Both the position numbers and the translations under genes were made by a program. Source: Anaerocolumna sp. (GTDB lineage: Bacteria > Bacillota > Clostridia > Lachnospirales > Lachnospiraceae). Taken from it: DNA of 62,050 nucleotides. Where the stretch lies: the NCBI GenBank assembly GCA_029239975.1, contig JARBTX010000013.1, positions 1 to 62,050 on the forward strand. The letters run 5' to 3'. This document shows, one piece after another, positions 16,166 to 25,761 of this stretch; within the stretch, counting starts at the first letter, position 1, and each line of letters starts with the position of its first letter. The notes beneath the pieces were generated by a model that saw only the letters and a program-made list of their open reading frames with translations, was not told the origin of the DNA and did no database searches.

Positions 16166-17434
16166 TCATTTCCAAATAAACCATAATAACAAATAGCCAG
16201 ATGTAACAGCAACTAAAGTGAATGGAACACTCATCTTCATAAAATCTTTAGCACTCACATCATAACCTTCTTTTCTTAAAATACCAATTCCGGTTATATT
16301 AGCAGAAGCACCAATTGGAGTAAGATTACCACCAAGAGTAGCTCCTATTAATAAGCCAAAATAGAGTATATAAGGTGAAACATTTAATAACTCCGATATT
16401 TGCGAAACTACTGGTAACATAGTTGCTACATATGGTATATTATCAATAAATGCAGAAAAACCTACTGAAGCCCAAACAATTAATGTAAAAATAATAAAAA
16501 TATTATCACCGCTGAACTTTACAAAAATTTTACTAATATCATCTACAATTCCTACTTCTATAATACCACCGATGACAATAAATAACCCGATTAGCAATAA
16601 TATGGTAACATAGTCTATTTCTGTTTTTATAATAGAGAATACCGATATATCTTTTAATTTAATAAATTTCCTTATAAGTCCAATGGCAAATATGGACACA
16701 CATATTAATCCATTGGTGATATCTGGCTTTTCTTGTATAAAGGATGCTGCAATCAACAATGTAACTATACCAACAAGTAAAACGGTAGGAAAGTAATCTT
16801 CTACAACAGTCCTTGTTAATGGATTAATCTTTTGTTTTTCTTTCCGAAAAATAAACGATAATACTATTGTTGATAGTAAAGCCCCTGCTTGAACGACCCA
16901 AAAAATACCTATTCTATTGCGAAAGTAAAAGAAGTCCATAAAATTTAAATTTGCATAACCACCTAATAATATGGATGTGGTATCACCAACTAATGTAGCT
17001 GCACCTTGTAAGTTGGAAGATATGGATATGGCAATCACACTAGGAATTGGAGAGATTTTAAGTTTTTTTGCAATAGTTAATGCTACTGGTGCAATCATTA
17101 ATACGGTCGCAACATTATCAACGAAAGCTGAAATTAAACCTGCAAATAATGCTAAAGAAATAATTGCCCATTTCACATTTTTCGTTTTTTCTAAAATAAT
17201 ATCAGCTAATAATGATGGCATCTTGGATTCTATAAATAAAGCAACCACACCCATAGTCCCCGCTATCATTAGGATTACATTCCAGTCAACCGAATAAAAA
17301 ACTTTACTTATTGGTAGTATTCCTAAGATAACGAATAGAATCGCTGAAGAAATGGCTATATAAGCCCTTATTTTTTGAAAAGTAAGTAATAAAATGTATG
17401 TTAATAAAAAAAGTATCAATGCAATTGTTCTCAT
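16166..17434 (-). CDS. ArsB/NhaD-like ion transporter (SLC13-type permease)
   Basis: A 422-residue membrane protein with about 11 hydrophobic segments. SAFVDNVATVLMIAPVALTI and, in the second half, SAFIDNIPYVATMLPVVSQI are the paired FxDNxP-type motifs of the ArsB/NhaD/citrate-transporter superfamily, and LGGNLTPIGASANITGIGIL is another hallmark. Candidate substrates include arsenite, Na+/H+ or dicarboxylates; sequence alone does not decide. SD AAAGGAG. An inverted repeat upstream (17468-17490) may be an operator. The ArsR-SRPBCC gene lies 43 bp downstream but has its own promoter. Confidence 0.82.
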   Translation of the reverse strand: MRTIALILFLLTYILLLTFQKIRAYIAISSAILFVILGILPISKVFYSVDWNVILMIAGTMGVVALFIESKMPSLLADIILEKTKNVKWAIISLALFAGLISAFVDNVATVLMIAPVALTIAKKLKISPIPSVIAISISSNLQGAATLVGDTTSILLGGYANLNFMDFFYFRNRIGIFWVVQAGALLSTIVLSFIFRKEKQKINPLTRTVVEDYFPTVLLVGIVTLLIAASFIQEKPDITNGLICVSIFAIGLIRKFIKLKDISVFSIIKTEIDYVTILLLIGLFIVIGGIIEVGIVDDISKIFVKFSGDNIFIIFTLIVWASVGFSAFIDNIPYVATMLPVVSQISELLNVSPYILYFGLLIGATLGGNLTPIGASANITGIGILRKEGYDVSAKDFMKMSVPFTLVAVTSGYLLLWFIWK

Positions 17435-17467
17435 AATTTCTCCTTTGGTTTAACGCAATTTATTGAT

Positions 17468-17490
17468 CAGGTTATCACGTGTGTAACCTG
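17468..17490. promoter_or_regulatory. Inverted repeat upstream of the ArsB-like gene
   Basis: CAGGTTA (17468-17474) and TAACCTG (17484-17490) flank a centre containing CACGTG, 34 bp before the start codon. It looks like a regulator site; the regulator is unknown. It differs from the GCAACC/GGTTGC site of the neighbouring ArsR-type gene. Confidence 0.45.
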
Positions 17491-17694
17491 TTTTAGTATA
17501 TTTATAGTGCACAACAAAAAAAATGTACAGTATGTCACAAATGGATAAAATATATAAATAAATATTATAATAAAAATGAACAACATATCAAAAATGAACA
17601 GTATATCAATAATGATGATACTTTAATAATCTATAAAATTTAGTTTAACCTATGTAAGTATAATACATTCTAAAAAATAGTAATACAAATTCAA

Positions 17695-17738
17695 AAATGC
17701 GCCACATATTAACTGAAAAGTTTTTATGCGACGCATTT
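17695..17738 (-). terminator. Terminator of leuS
   Basis: AAATGCGCCACATA (17695-17708) pairs over 14 positions, two G-U, with TATGCGACGCATTT (17725-17738); the minus strand then reads TTTTTGAA. The rest of the 17.43-17.77 kb gap holds only AT-rich sequence with two copies of an AAAATGAACA-type motif. Confidence 0.75.
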
Positions 17739-17767
17739 CATGATATAAGTTCTATTATTTAATTAAA

Positions 17768-20182
17768 TTATTTCACTACAATATTTAAAATTCTACCAGG
17801 TACATAGATAACCTTTACAACTGTTTTATCGACCATAGCTGCCTTAATGGTATCTACTTCCTTGGCTTTTGCTTCTACATCTTCTTGTTTTTCATCAATA
17901 GAAACCATAATGTTAGCTTTTACCTTACCATTAATCTGAACAGCAATCTCAACGGTATTTTCAATCGTTTTTGCTTCATCAAATACTGGCCAGGTTTCAT
18001 TATAGATTCTAGAAGTTTCACCAAGTATTTCCCATAATTCTTCAGTCATATGAGGAGCTACTGGGTTAAGTAAAACAACTAAAGTTTTTAATTCACCTTT
18101 TGTTATAGAACCAACACGGTAGAATTCATTTACCAATGACATCATAGCCGCGATTGCAGTATTAAACTTCATACTTTCATAATCAGAGCTAACTTTCTTA
18201 ATGGTTTGATGCATCTTTGTTTCAAGACCTGCTGAATAGCTATCTCCTTCAACAAGCATATCTTTTAATTTCCATACTCTATCTAAGAATCGACGGCAAC
18301 CCTTTACACCTTCATTAGACCAAGCAGCACTTAAATCAAATGCGCCGATAAACATTTCATAAGTTCTTAAGGTATCTGCACCAAACTCATTTACAATATC
18401 ATCTGGATTTACTACATTACCTCTAGATTTAGACATCTTTTCATTATTCTCACCAAGAATCATACCATGAGATGTTCTCTTCTTATATGGTTCTTTTGTA
18501 TTAACAACTCCTTGATCATAAAGGAATTTGTGCCAGAAACGGGAATATAATAAGTGAAGTGTGGTATGCTCCATTCCACCATTATACCAATCAACAGGTA
18601 ACCAGTAGTCTAATTCTTCTTTGCTTGCTAAGGCATCGTTATTATGTGGATCGATGTATCTTAAATAATACCAAGAAGATCCCGCCCATTGTGGCATAGT
18701 ATCGGTTTCTCTGTGTGCTTTACCACCACAATGTGGGCAAGTTGTTTCTACCCAATCCGTAATCTTAGCAAGTGGAGATTCCCCGTTATCGGTAGGTTCA
18801 TAACTTTCTACATCAGGAAGCATAAGTGGTAATTCACTTTCTGGAATAGGTACATAACCACAGGATTCACAATGTACTAGTGGAATAGGTTCTCCCCAGT
18901 ATCTTTGTCTTGAGAATACCCAGTCTCTTAATTTATAATTAACTTTCTTTGTTCCGATTTCTTTTTCAGCTAACCATTCTAAAATTTTTACCTTGGCATC
19001 TGCCACTTCAAGTCCATTTAAAAATTCAGAGTTTACTAATTTACCTGTGGAAGTGTTGGTAAATGCAGCTTCATTTACATCTCCACCAGCAACAACTTCG
19101 ATAATTGGAAGGTTGAATTTTTTAGCAAAATCCCAATCACGTTCATCATGAGCTGGAACAGCCATAATTGCACCAGTACCATATGTCATTAATACATAAT
19201 CTGAAATCCAAATTGGAATTTCTTTACCATTAACTGGATTAATTGCAGTAAGTCCATCGATTTGAACACCAGTTTTTTCTTTTACTAATTCTGTTCTTTC
19301 AAAATCTGACTTCTTAGCTGCTTGTTCACGGTAATTGATTAAGTCTTCATAATTTTTTATTTCACCCTTGTATTTATCAATCAATGGGTGTTCTGGAGAG
19401 ATAACCATATAAGTTGCACCAAAAAGTGTATCAGGTCTTGTTGTAAAGATACGAAGATTTTCATCTTTTCCAGAAATCTTAAAGTCTACTTCTGCACCAA
19501 CAGAACGGCCAATCCAGTTTACTTGTGATACTTTAATCTTTTCGATATAATCAACTAAATCAAGGTCATCGATTAATTTGTCAGCATATTCTGTAATTTT
19601 TAACATCCATTGGCTCTTAACTTTACGAACAACTTCACTACCACAACGTTCACAAACTCCACCAACAACTTCTTCATTGGCAAGACCAACCTTACAAGAT
19701 GTACACCAGTTAATTGGCATCTCTGATTTGTAAGCCAAACCTTTTTTAAATAATTGAAGGAAAATCCATTGTGTCCATTTAAAATAATTTGGATCCGTTG
19801 TATTAATTTCTCTATCCCAATCAAAGGAATAACCAAGTGATTTTAATTGATTCGTAAAATTCTCAATGTTTTTCTTTGTAACAATCTTAGGATGAATATG
19901 ATTTTTTATTGCATAGTTTTCTGTTGGTAAACCAAATGCATCCCAACCCATTGGATATAATACATTATATCCTTCAAGTCTTCTTTTTCTTGCTATAATA
20001 TCTAAGGCTGTATATGGTCTTGGATGACCAACATGCAAGCCTTGTCCTGATGGATATGGGAATTCAACAAGTGCAAAAAACTTAGGTTTTGTTTTATCAG
20101 CGCCTACCTTAAATGCTTCTTCCTTTTCCCAGATCTCTTGCCATTTCTTTTCAATTTTGTTTGGTGAATAAAACTCACTCAT
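17768..20182 (-). CDS. leuS: Leucyl-tRNA synthetase
   Basis: An 804-residue class Ia synthetase of the bacterial type. The HIGH-like motif is in [20 protein letters not shown] (about 43-62), a zinc-binding CxxC pair region ([20 protein letters not shown], later VCERCG), the CP1 editing domain near [16 protein letters not shown], and KMSKS in [18 protein letters not shown]. It charges tRNA-Leu with leucine in the cytosol. Full family length. SD GGAGGAG. Expression is controlled by the T-box leader at 20236-20490, which senses uncharged tRNA-Leu. Confidence 0.97.
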   Translation of the reverse strand: MSEFYSPNKIEKKWQEIWEKEEAFKVGADKTKPKFFALVEFPYPSGQGLHVGHPRPYTALDIIARKRRLEGYNVLYPMGWDAFGLPTENYAIKNHIHPKIVTKKNIENFTNQLKSLGYSFDWDREINTTDPNYFKWTQWIFLQLFKKGLAYKSEMPINWCTSCKVGLANEEVVGGVCERCGSEVVRKVKSQWMLKITEYADKLIDDLDLVDYIEKIKVSQVNWIGRSVGAEVDFKISGKDENLRIFTTRPDTLFGATYMVISPEHPLIDKYKGEIKNYEDLINYREQAAKKSDFERTELVKEKTGVQIDGLTAINPVNGKEIPIWISDYVLMTYGTGAIMAVPAHDERDWDFAKKFNLPIIEVVAGGDVNEAAFTNTSTGKLVNSEFLNGLEVADAKVKILEWLAEKEIGTKKVNYKLRDWVFSRQRYWGEPIPLVHCESCGYVPIPESELPLMLPDVESYEPTDNGESPLAKITDWVETTCPHCGGKAHRETDTMPQWAGSSWYYLRYIDPHNNDALASKEELDYWLPVDWYNGGMEHTTLHLLYSRFWHKFLYDQGVVNTKEPYKKRTSHGMILGENNEKMSKSRGNVVNPDDIVNEFGADTLRTYEMFIGAFDLSAAWSNEGVKGCRRFLDRVWKLKDMLVEGDSYSAGLETKMHQTIKKVSSDYESMKFNTAIAAMMSLVNEFYRVGSITKGELKTLVVLLNPVAPHMTEELWEILGETSRIYNETWPVFDEAKTIENTVEIAVQINGKVKANIMVSIDEKQEDVEAKAKEVDTIKAAMVDKTVVKVIYVPGRILNIVVK

Positions 20183-20235
20183 TACAATCTCCTCCTTAAA
20201 ATTTGTAGCGGTTTTTTATTTATTACCCTTTCTTA

Positions 20236-20281
20236 ACGAAAAAAACCTTCTCGTCTCTATAAATCTAGAGACGAAAAGGTT
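20236..20281 (-). terminator. T-box terminator hairpin of leuS
   Basis: A 16-bp stem (20244-20259 with 20266-20281; AACCTTCTCGTCTCTA and its near-complement) followed on the minus strand by TTTTTTTCG. It is the mutually exclusive alternative to the T-box antiterminator. Confidence 0.9.
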
Positions 20282-20490
20282 CTATTTATAAGAACTGCTA
20301 TCCGCGGTACCACTCTAATCCACTACTTAAATAAGTAATGTACTCATGAAATCTATAACGGGATTTCCCGCTCTGCCTACTTTATTTCAGTCAGAGAGCT
20401 CCAAGGCGAGTTCTAAGTTCTTATCTATCACTTTCCACCACCAGTGATTCTCTGTAAGATAGAATTCCTATACTACTCCTTTTCATTGCC
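20236..20490 (-). ncRNA. T-box leader, leucine specific (CTC specifier)
   Basis: On the minus strand the T-box sequence AGAGTGGTACCGCGG is at 20302-20316. Upstream stem I carries GGTGGTGGAAAGTGATAG and GAACTCGCCTTGGAGC. CTC at 20408-20410 lies where the specifier codon is expected and encodes Leu, matching the downstream leuS. The GGAGC element and the terminator pair complete the class. Confidence 0.93.
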
Positions 20491-20526
20491 ACAATAACAT
20501 ATTAAATTCTAATAGAATTACAATTT

Positions 20527-20554
20527 ATTCTATCATTTTTGTTTATCTTGTCAA
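20527..20554 (-). promoter_or_regulatory. Promoter of the leuS T-box transcript
   Basis: TTGACA (20549-20554), 16-bp spacer, TAGAAT (20527-20532) on the minus strand. Confidence 0.65.
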
Positions 20555-20637
20555 GTCTAAATTTTAAAATGCTGCTTTTTATCCATTTATTCTATTATGA
20601 TTTGATTGTAGCTTATATAATATGCTATAAAGTGTAA

Positions 20638-22956
20638 CTATTTAACAGCTATAAAAGGCTCACTTTGGCTAAGAACTATTTTATCGTTGTTTACTTGAGC
20701 TACGTAAATATTTTTATCTTTATAATCTTCAACCGGAATAATTAACGTGTTTTCATCAATAAAATACGTTTGTTTCGGTTTATCCTCTATATATACCATA
20801 CTCCATGGTGTAAAATTCTCACCTTCAATAAATATAACTTCACCCTTTTCTCTAACATTTTTAATCGTTACATCAAAAACGCCCATGTGAAGTGGCTTTT
20901 CAATATATGGGTTTACACCGCCGTATACATTTCTAGCACCAAATAACATATCATATTGTAATAATTTAAGCTCTTCTTGATAATCTGGTTCACCTTTATA
21001 TTTTTGATGAAATTTAGTTAGGATACCATTATTATAACCAACTCTCTCCATTACATAAGCATTTAGTTGATATGCATCTAAATCACGATATACATTATCC
21101 ATGTCATAATTACTATACATTACATACTCTGTCTGGAATATATTATCGTTTTCTAAATCTTCATTTTCAAAGGATAATGCTGGTAAATGGTCTCCATAAA
21201 AAACTACTATAGTTGGTTCATCAAAGTTTGACAATTCATTTACCAAATCACCTACAAACTTATCTGTTTCAGATAATTGATTTACATAATATTCGAATTG
21301 GTTTTCGTACGTACCATCCAAATTAATAACATCCTGAGATTCATCTTCAGATTTTTTTTCTACATCCGCACTATTTTGTATTTCAGTAGAATCCTTGTCT
21401 GTTACAGTAGTATCTGTTACGTCCTCATTGGTTTTTACACCATTTTCTTCATTCGTTGTAGCTTCCTGTGTAGTATTCTCATCCCAAAAATCATCGTCTG
21501 TAGCATTATTAGCTAAACTTCCATTAGAATCGAATAATTTTTTGTTTGGATCAACAATAACATTAATCTTTTGATTTTCATCAACCACCGTACTTGGATA
21601 TTTACCATGTGCTTGCACTGAAATAGTGTAAATGAAATCTTTTGTATCTTTTGCTTTAAGTGCTTTTAGAATTTCTGTTGTTAAAACATTATCTTTTGAC
21701 CATCCAAGTGGATTATACTCTACATTATTCATGTATTCAATTGAACTAAAGCTATCAAAACCCAACTTTTGGAATACGGTCTTTCGATCATAAAATGTTC
21801 CTGTATTATTGTGGATTGCGTGACTATTATATCCTAGCTCATCTAAATTATAGCAAATACTCTCACAAGTTGTGGTTTGCAAAATTGTTTTATACGGATA
21901 TTCACCGGCACCAAAATAATCGAGATTCATTCCAGTAATAACTTCAAATTCTGTATTGGCAGTACCAGCACCGATGGATGGAACTGTTAAAAAACCATGT
22001 GAGAAATTCTCTTTTAATTTACTGAAATTTGGTACTGGATTTTCTGAAAAACTAAAATTCTTTAAGTGATTCACATCAAAAAATGACTCTAATTGAATCA
22101 TAATTATATTAGGTTTTACTTCTGTATTTATCTTATCATCATCTGTATTACTAGTTTCAACCGTATTCACTTCATCAGGGTTTATTACATCTTGATTTGG
22201 TTGACCTAATTTATTTGGTTCATCAACTATTTTTTCTAAAACCATATCAACATTTTCTTCTGAATATTCTTCTGGTTTGCTAATACCACGATCAAAAATA
22301 CTATTTGAAAAACAATAAACAAAACCATAATCAGAATATGCATCACCTATATTACCATAATTCTTGGACAATGCGTTAACCTTTATTGAAAATCCAGATA
22401 CTAAAACTATCATAGCCGCAATAATACCTACCATTATGGATGGTAGCTTAAATTGTGCTTTATTTTTCTTCAACTTTCTCCATAAGAAAATCAAGCCGAT
22501 TATAACGAAAACTGCAGAAATTAAAATTAAACCAATCTCAAAATAATTAAGATATATATGTATAATTTCAAGCGCTGCATCTATCATATAAAAATCCATT
22601 GCAGTTAATGGTGTAGTTCTAAAGATGAGTAACACAAAATTCGTAATTCCTAGTGCAAGCCATATAATAGTTATCAACAAAAGAAAAAATCTCTTCCTAG
22701 GTAACATCATTGTAAAAGTAAACGTTAACAAAATAATTAATGTGTTTACAATAAACATAAGCGGATTATGGATGATAAAACCTAACCCTTTTAGGACAGA
22801 ATGATGACTTAGCATCTCAATTGTAAACACTAACACAATGGAAAATATGGTTAATTGTAGTATTGGATGTTCAGCTAATTTGTCCATTTTAGTTCCTATA
22901 AAATTTTTCACAGATTTAAATCTATATAATATGTTTTTTTTAATTTTTGATAACAT
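20638..22956 (-). CDS. LTA synthase family phosphoglycerol transferase with a C-terminal extra domain
   Basis: About 772 residues from the preferred start. Five or so N-terminal membrane segments precede a sulfatase-fold domain outside the cell. The metal and nucleophile residues of LtaS enzymes can be seen: Glu in IIMIQLESFFD, nucleophile Thr in SIGAGTANTEFEVITG, and Asp-His in VVFYGDHLPAL. The enzyme should move glycerol phosphate from phosphatidylglycerol to a polymer or glycolipid. A Ser/Thr/Asp/Glu-rich stretch interrupts the catalytic domain, and about 80 extra C-terminal residues (FDVTIKNVREKGEVIFIEGE onward) look like an IPT/TIG-type beta domain. The start is uncertain: ATG at 22956 follows GTGAG; an in-frame ATG at 23025 has no SD. 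Confidence 0.83.
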   Translation of the reverse strand: MLSKIKKNILYRFKSVKNFIGTKMDKLAEHPILQLTIFSIVLVFTIEMLSHHSVLKGLGFIIHNPLMFIVNTLIILLTFTFTMMLPRKRFFLLLITIIWLALGITNFVLLIFRTTPLTAMDFYMIDAALEIIHIYLNYFEIGLILISAVFVIIGLIFLWRKLKKNKAQFKLPSIMVGIIAAMIVLVSGFSIKVNALSKNYGNIGDAYSDYGFVYCFSNSIFDRGISKPEEYSEENVDMVLEKIVDEPNKLGQPNQDVINPDEVNTVETSNTDDDKINTEVKPNIIMIQLESFFDVNHLKNFSFSENPVPNFSKLKENFSHGFLTVPSIGAGTANTEFEVITGMNLDYFGAGEYPYKTILQTTTCESICYNLDELGYNSHAIHNNTGTFYDRKTVFQKLGFDSFSSIEYMNNVEYNPLGWSKDNVLTTEILKALKAKDTKDFIYTISVQAHGKYPSTVVDENQKINVIVDPNKKLFDSNGSLANNATDDDFWDENTTQEATTNEENGVKTNEDVTDTTVTDKDSTEIQNSADVEKKSEDESQDVINLDGTYENQFEYYVNQLSETDKFVGDLVNELSNFDEPTIVVFYGDHLPALSFENEDLENDNIFQTEYVMYSNYDMDNVYRDLDAYQLNAYVMERVGYNNGILTKFHQKYKGEPDYQEELKLLQYDMLFGARNVYGGVNPYIEKPLHMGVFDVTIKNVREKGEVIFIEGENFTPWSMVYIEDKPKQTYFIDENTLIIPVEDYKDKNIYVAQVNNDKIVLSQSEPFIAVK

Positions 22957-23195
22957 AGTATGGCTCACTTTCTTTAAAAGAAATTCTTCGCGACAGTCAG
23001 CACGATTATACCTCTCAAAATTCATGTAGTCAATCTGATTTAAAAAAGTATTTATATTTCATACATAACTCCTACTAAATTTACAAGGTAAAAGTACTTT
23101 TTACTTTGTTCTACATATTTCAATTGTTATATTTCTACCATTATTCTTCACAACTATTAAGGTAGCAATTCTACAAATTATAATTTCAGACAATA

Positions 23196-23232
23196 AAAAT
23201 GCTCTACGTTGTTAATCAACATAAAGCATTTT
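23196..23232 (-). terminator. Terminator of the TIR/NDT-like gene
   Basis: AAAATGCT (23196-23203) pairs with AGCATTTT (23225-23232), with an inner GTTG/CAAC, followed by TTATTG on the minus strand. Confidence 0.6.
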
Positions 23233-23247
23233 GATTATAATGTTATA

Positions 23248-23940
23248 TTAACGAACTTCTGAATTATTCGAACACGAATATTGGAATTCTGGTTGAGTTT
23301 GAATATAATACCCTGATCTTACCTGACCAACCCAATTTTGAAATATTGATTTCCAATCATTTCTTGTAAAGAAAGATTCAATCGGATTAGCTACTGTGGA
23401 ATCCCATTCTAATATCAAAAATGGGCCAATGCCAAATGACCAAATACCTGTTTGTTCAACACCTGTTTCTCTAATAAGTAGTATTGGAAGACCATATTCA
23501 AATGCCATAGCAGGTTCAATCTGTGCAAATGGGCTACCTTCCCAAATAGATCCAGTTAATGGTTGATTTAAATTGTTTTCAACTAGATCAACTCTTCTTT
23601 GTCGTAAATTAAGTGATACCATACCGTAACTAGATAATATCATACGTCGGATATTAGTTAATGGTGTTTCTGGATATTGTTCTGTTATTGGTAAGGTTCT
23701 TGGAAATAGTAATGCTTTTTTTATTTGTCTAATAATTGCATCCACAAATTCTTGTTGTGTATTATTTAATCTACTAGGATGACTTAAAAAAACTGGCACT
23801 TTATATAAAAGGCTTGCAGATTCTCTCATTAGCTCAGAAGGTCCTATGAATCTATCTGTTGTGACTGTAGTTGGTGATGGTGTTAATGTTGGTGGGTTTG
23901 TTTCAGGCTCAGCCTTCATTTTAATTTTATCAATACTCAT
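23248..23940 (-). CDS. Unrecognised protein with a TIR / deoxyribosyltransferase-like domain
   Basis: A 230-residue protein without a signal peptide. Residues 1-30 are rich in Pro and Thr. From residue 48 it looks like a single alpha/beta domain: strand VPVFLSHPS, a helix TQQEFVDAIIRQIKKAL, PLTNIRRMILSSYGMVSLNL, then SPFAQIEPAMAFEYGLPILL (136-155). The ExxxAxxxGxP pattern (Glu142) resembles the catalytic-Glu helix of nucleoside 2-deoxyribosyltransferases and some TIR-like NAD-consuming domains. This is recognition by eye only. No partner gene is next to it: neighbours are an LtaS-like gene and an SRPBCC gene, both separately transcribed. SD GGGGG. Confidence 0.5.
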   Translation of the reverse strand: MSIDKIKMKAEPETNPPTLTPSPTTVTTDRFIGPSELMRESASLLYKVPVFLSHPSRLNNTQQEFVDAIIRQIKKALLFPRTLPITEQYPETPLTNIRRMILSSYGMVSLNLRQRRVDLVENNLNQPLTGSIWEGSPFAQIEPAMAFEYGLPILLIRETGVEQTGIWSFGIGPFLILEWDSTVANPIESFFTRNDWKSIFQNWVGQVRSGYYIQTQPEFQYSCSNNSEVR

Positions 23941-24049
23941 ATTTATCCCCCTTTCTACTATATGTTATGAAAAAAGGGGTTGTTAAGTGACTAAATTCGA
24001 CATATTTCTTTTGTGCATTAGTATTACTGTTATGCTTTAATAAACTCTA

Positions 24050-24478
24050 TTAATCTTTCACACTTTCAACGTACTTTTTGAAATTATCCATAATTGCTTG
24101 CCAACCTTGTTTTTGTAAATCAATTGAATTCTCACCTTCTGCATCAAACGTTTCGTTAATTTCTGTTTCGTTTCCATGACTAAGAAATGTAATATCAACT
24201 TTTCTTTCATCACCTAATGTATAGGAAATACGTTTATTTAATATAATTTCGTCATAAACTCCGTAAAAGTCGAATCCAAAACTTCCATCTTTCGCTTCCA
24301 TCCTTGAAAGGAATTTCCCACCTGTTCTTAAATCATTTTCAGCAGAAATTGTATGCCAATCATCGGATGCATTATTCCATTTCATAATGTGATTTGGTTC
24401 TGTCCAAAATAACCAAACTTTTTCTATTGGAGCATTCACCGTTGTATTCACCGTAATTTTAATACTCTTTTTCTCCAT
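24050..24478 (-). CDS. SRPBCC family protein (AHSA1-like)
   Basis: A 142-residue protein: ITVNTTVNAPIEKVWLFWTE is the conserved N-terminal strand and helix of the AHSA1-type SRPBCC fold, EPNHIMKWNNASDDWHT follows, and the C-terminal helix LQKQGWQAIMDNFKKYVES closes the cavity. Such proteins bind hydrophobic ligands; no enzymatic role can be assigned. The start at 24478 has GGAG about 10 bp upstream; ten further in-frame residues upstream are unlikely to be translated. A MITE-like element lies directly upstream. Confidence 0.82.
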   Translation of the reverse strand: MEKKSIKITVNTTVNAPIEKVWLFWTEPNHIMKWNNASDDWHTISAENDLRTGGKFLSRMEAKDGSFGFDFYGVYDEIILNKRISYTLGDERKVDITFLSHGNETEINETFDAEGENSIDLQKQGWQAIMDNFKKYVESVKD

Positions 24479-24508
24479 TTTTATATTCTCCTTATCTATA
24501 TAATACAT

Positions 24509-24660
24509 TAGTTAATTGCGAAACACCAAAGATATCCTTATTGCTTATACAATATATACAATTTTATAGCTGAATCTTGCCTCTTACGGCAACTGAAGCT
24601 AGAAAATTCGTATATATTGTATAAGCAATTCAATAACCTATATAGTTTCGCAATTACCTA
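24509..24660. mobile_element. MITE-like hairpin element, copy 1
   Basis: About 152 bp. The ends are TAGTTAATTGCGAAAC (24509-24524) and GTTTCGCAATTACCTA (24645-24660), and a long inner hairpin pairs TTGCTTATACAATATATAC with GTATATATTGTATAAGCAA. It is nearly identical, in inverse orientation, to 36535-36692. There is no coding capacity. The ends have accumulated one or two changes compared with copy 2. Confidence 0.85.
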
Positions 24661-24775
24661 TATATAATAAATCGTTGATGTTTCGTATTTGAATAATAAA
24701 AATCATAAGTAGTATAAACATTAATTTTCATACTATTACATGGTTATATTAAGAACTATTGGTGTTCGTTTTTTC

Positions 24776-25732
24776 TTAGTGAGAATACTTCCCATCAGAA
24801 AGGATTTCCTGTTCTCTAAATAAGCCAGAAACAGCTTCATCATAATCATATAATCTCTCTGCTTTTCTTATTTTCTTATAATATTTTTCATAATTAGAAA
24901 ACATAGAAATCATATAAAACCACAACTCCTTCATTTTATATAGGATATTTTTATCACCAGAAAGAACTTTTTTATAATCTTCATAAATCCTATCATGAAA
25001 TGCTTTTAGTATCTCTTTATCTAATTTCTTATTATTTTTTATTTCTCCAATTAATCCAGGATTCGCCACAAGGCCTCTTCCAAGCATACAAGAATTTATA
25101 CTGTCAAATGAAATCATGAATTCTCTATAATCCGAAGCTGTAAAAATATCGCCATTATAACAAAGTGGATTTTTACTTAAGTTTAATGCTTCCTTAAACA
25201 TATCACGATTTGCTTTATTTTTGTACATATCTTTTTGAATTCTAGGATGTATGGTTAGCTCGACAATTGGATATTTATTAAATATTTCAATTAATTCGAA
25301 GAATTCATCTGGATGATCTTTTCCGATTCTAGTTTTTATCGATATTTTTGTAATTGATTTCGTATAAATTTCATCTAAGAATAAATCAAGTTCTTCTCTT
25401 TTTGCGAGAAATCCAGATCCTTTATTTTTAGATACTACTGTTCCTGCAGGACACCCTAGATTCAGATTAATCTCATTATAACCATATTGTTTGATTTTTT
25501 CCGATGCTCGAATAAAATCATTTGCGTTGTTGGTAAGTAATTGCGGGATTAATGTAATACCTTCGTTGTTTTCAGGTAGAATATCATTTATTTCTTTGGT
25601 TTTAAAACTATCATTTTGTGTAGCAACTATAAAAGGTGCGTAGTAGCGATCTACATCTTTAAAGAACGCATGATGGGCGTTTCTATATATATAACCCGTT
25701 ACTCCTTCCATAGGTGCGAAATAAAAATTCAT
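24776..25732 (-). CDS. dus: tRNA-dihydrouridine synthase
   Basis: A 318-residue TIM-barrel flavoenzyme of the Dus family. It begins NFYFAPMEGVTGYIYRNA, the family's FMN-binding start, and has the catalytic Cys in INLNLGCPAGTVVSKNKGSG (general acid) and LCYNGDIFTASDY for the phosphate site. It reduces uridine to dihydrouridine in tRNA with NAD(P)H. It resembles the shorter clostridial Dus proteins; the exact subfamily (DusA/B/C) is unclear. The ATG at 25732 is preferred because GGAG lies 9 bp upstream, versus 3 bp for the ATG at 25738. It is co-transcribed with the aldo/keto reductase upstream. Confidence 0.88.
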   Translation of the reverse strand: MNFYFAPMEGVTGYIYRNAHHAFFKDVDRYYAPFIVATQNDSFKTKEINDILPENNEGITLIPQLLTNNANDFIRASEKIKQYGYNEINLNLGCPAGTVVSKNKGSGFLAKREELDLFLDEIYTKSITKISIKTRIGKDHPDEFFELIEIFNKYPIVELTIHPRIQKDMYKNKANRDMFKEALNLSKNPLCYNGDIFTASDYREFMISFDSINSCMLGRGLVANPGLIGEIKNNKKLDKEILKAFHDRIYEDYKKVLSGDKNILYKMKELWFYMISMFSNYEKYYKKIRKAERLYDYDEAVSGLFREQEILSDGKYSH

Positions 25733-25761
25733 ATACATTTTCTCCTTTGTTCAAATTAACC

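Noticed and set aside
23250..24480. A two-gene defence system formed by the TIR/NDT-like and SRPBCC genes
   Set aside because: The genes are about 110 bp apart with separate SDs and no shared logic; SRPBCC proteins are not known immune sensors. Only the orphan TIR/NDT-like gene is put forward.
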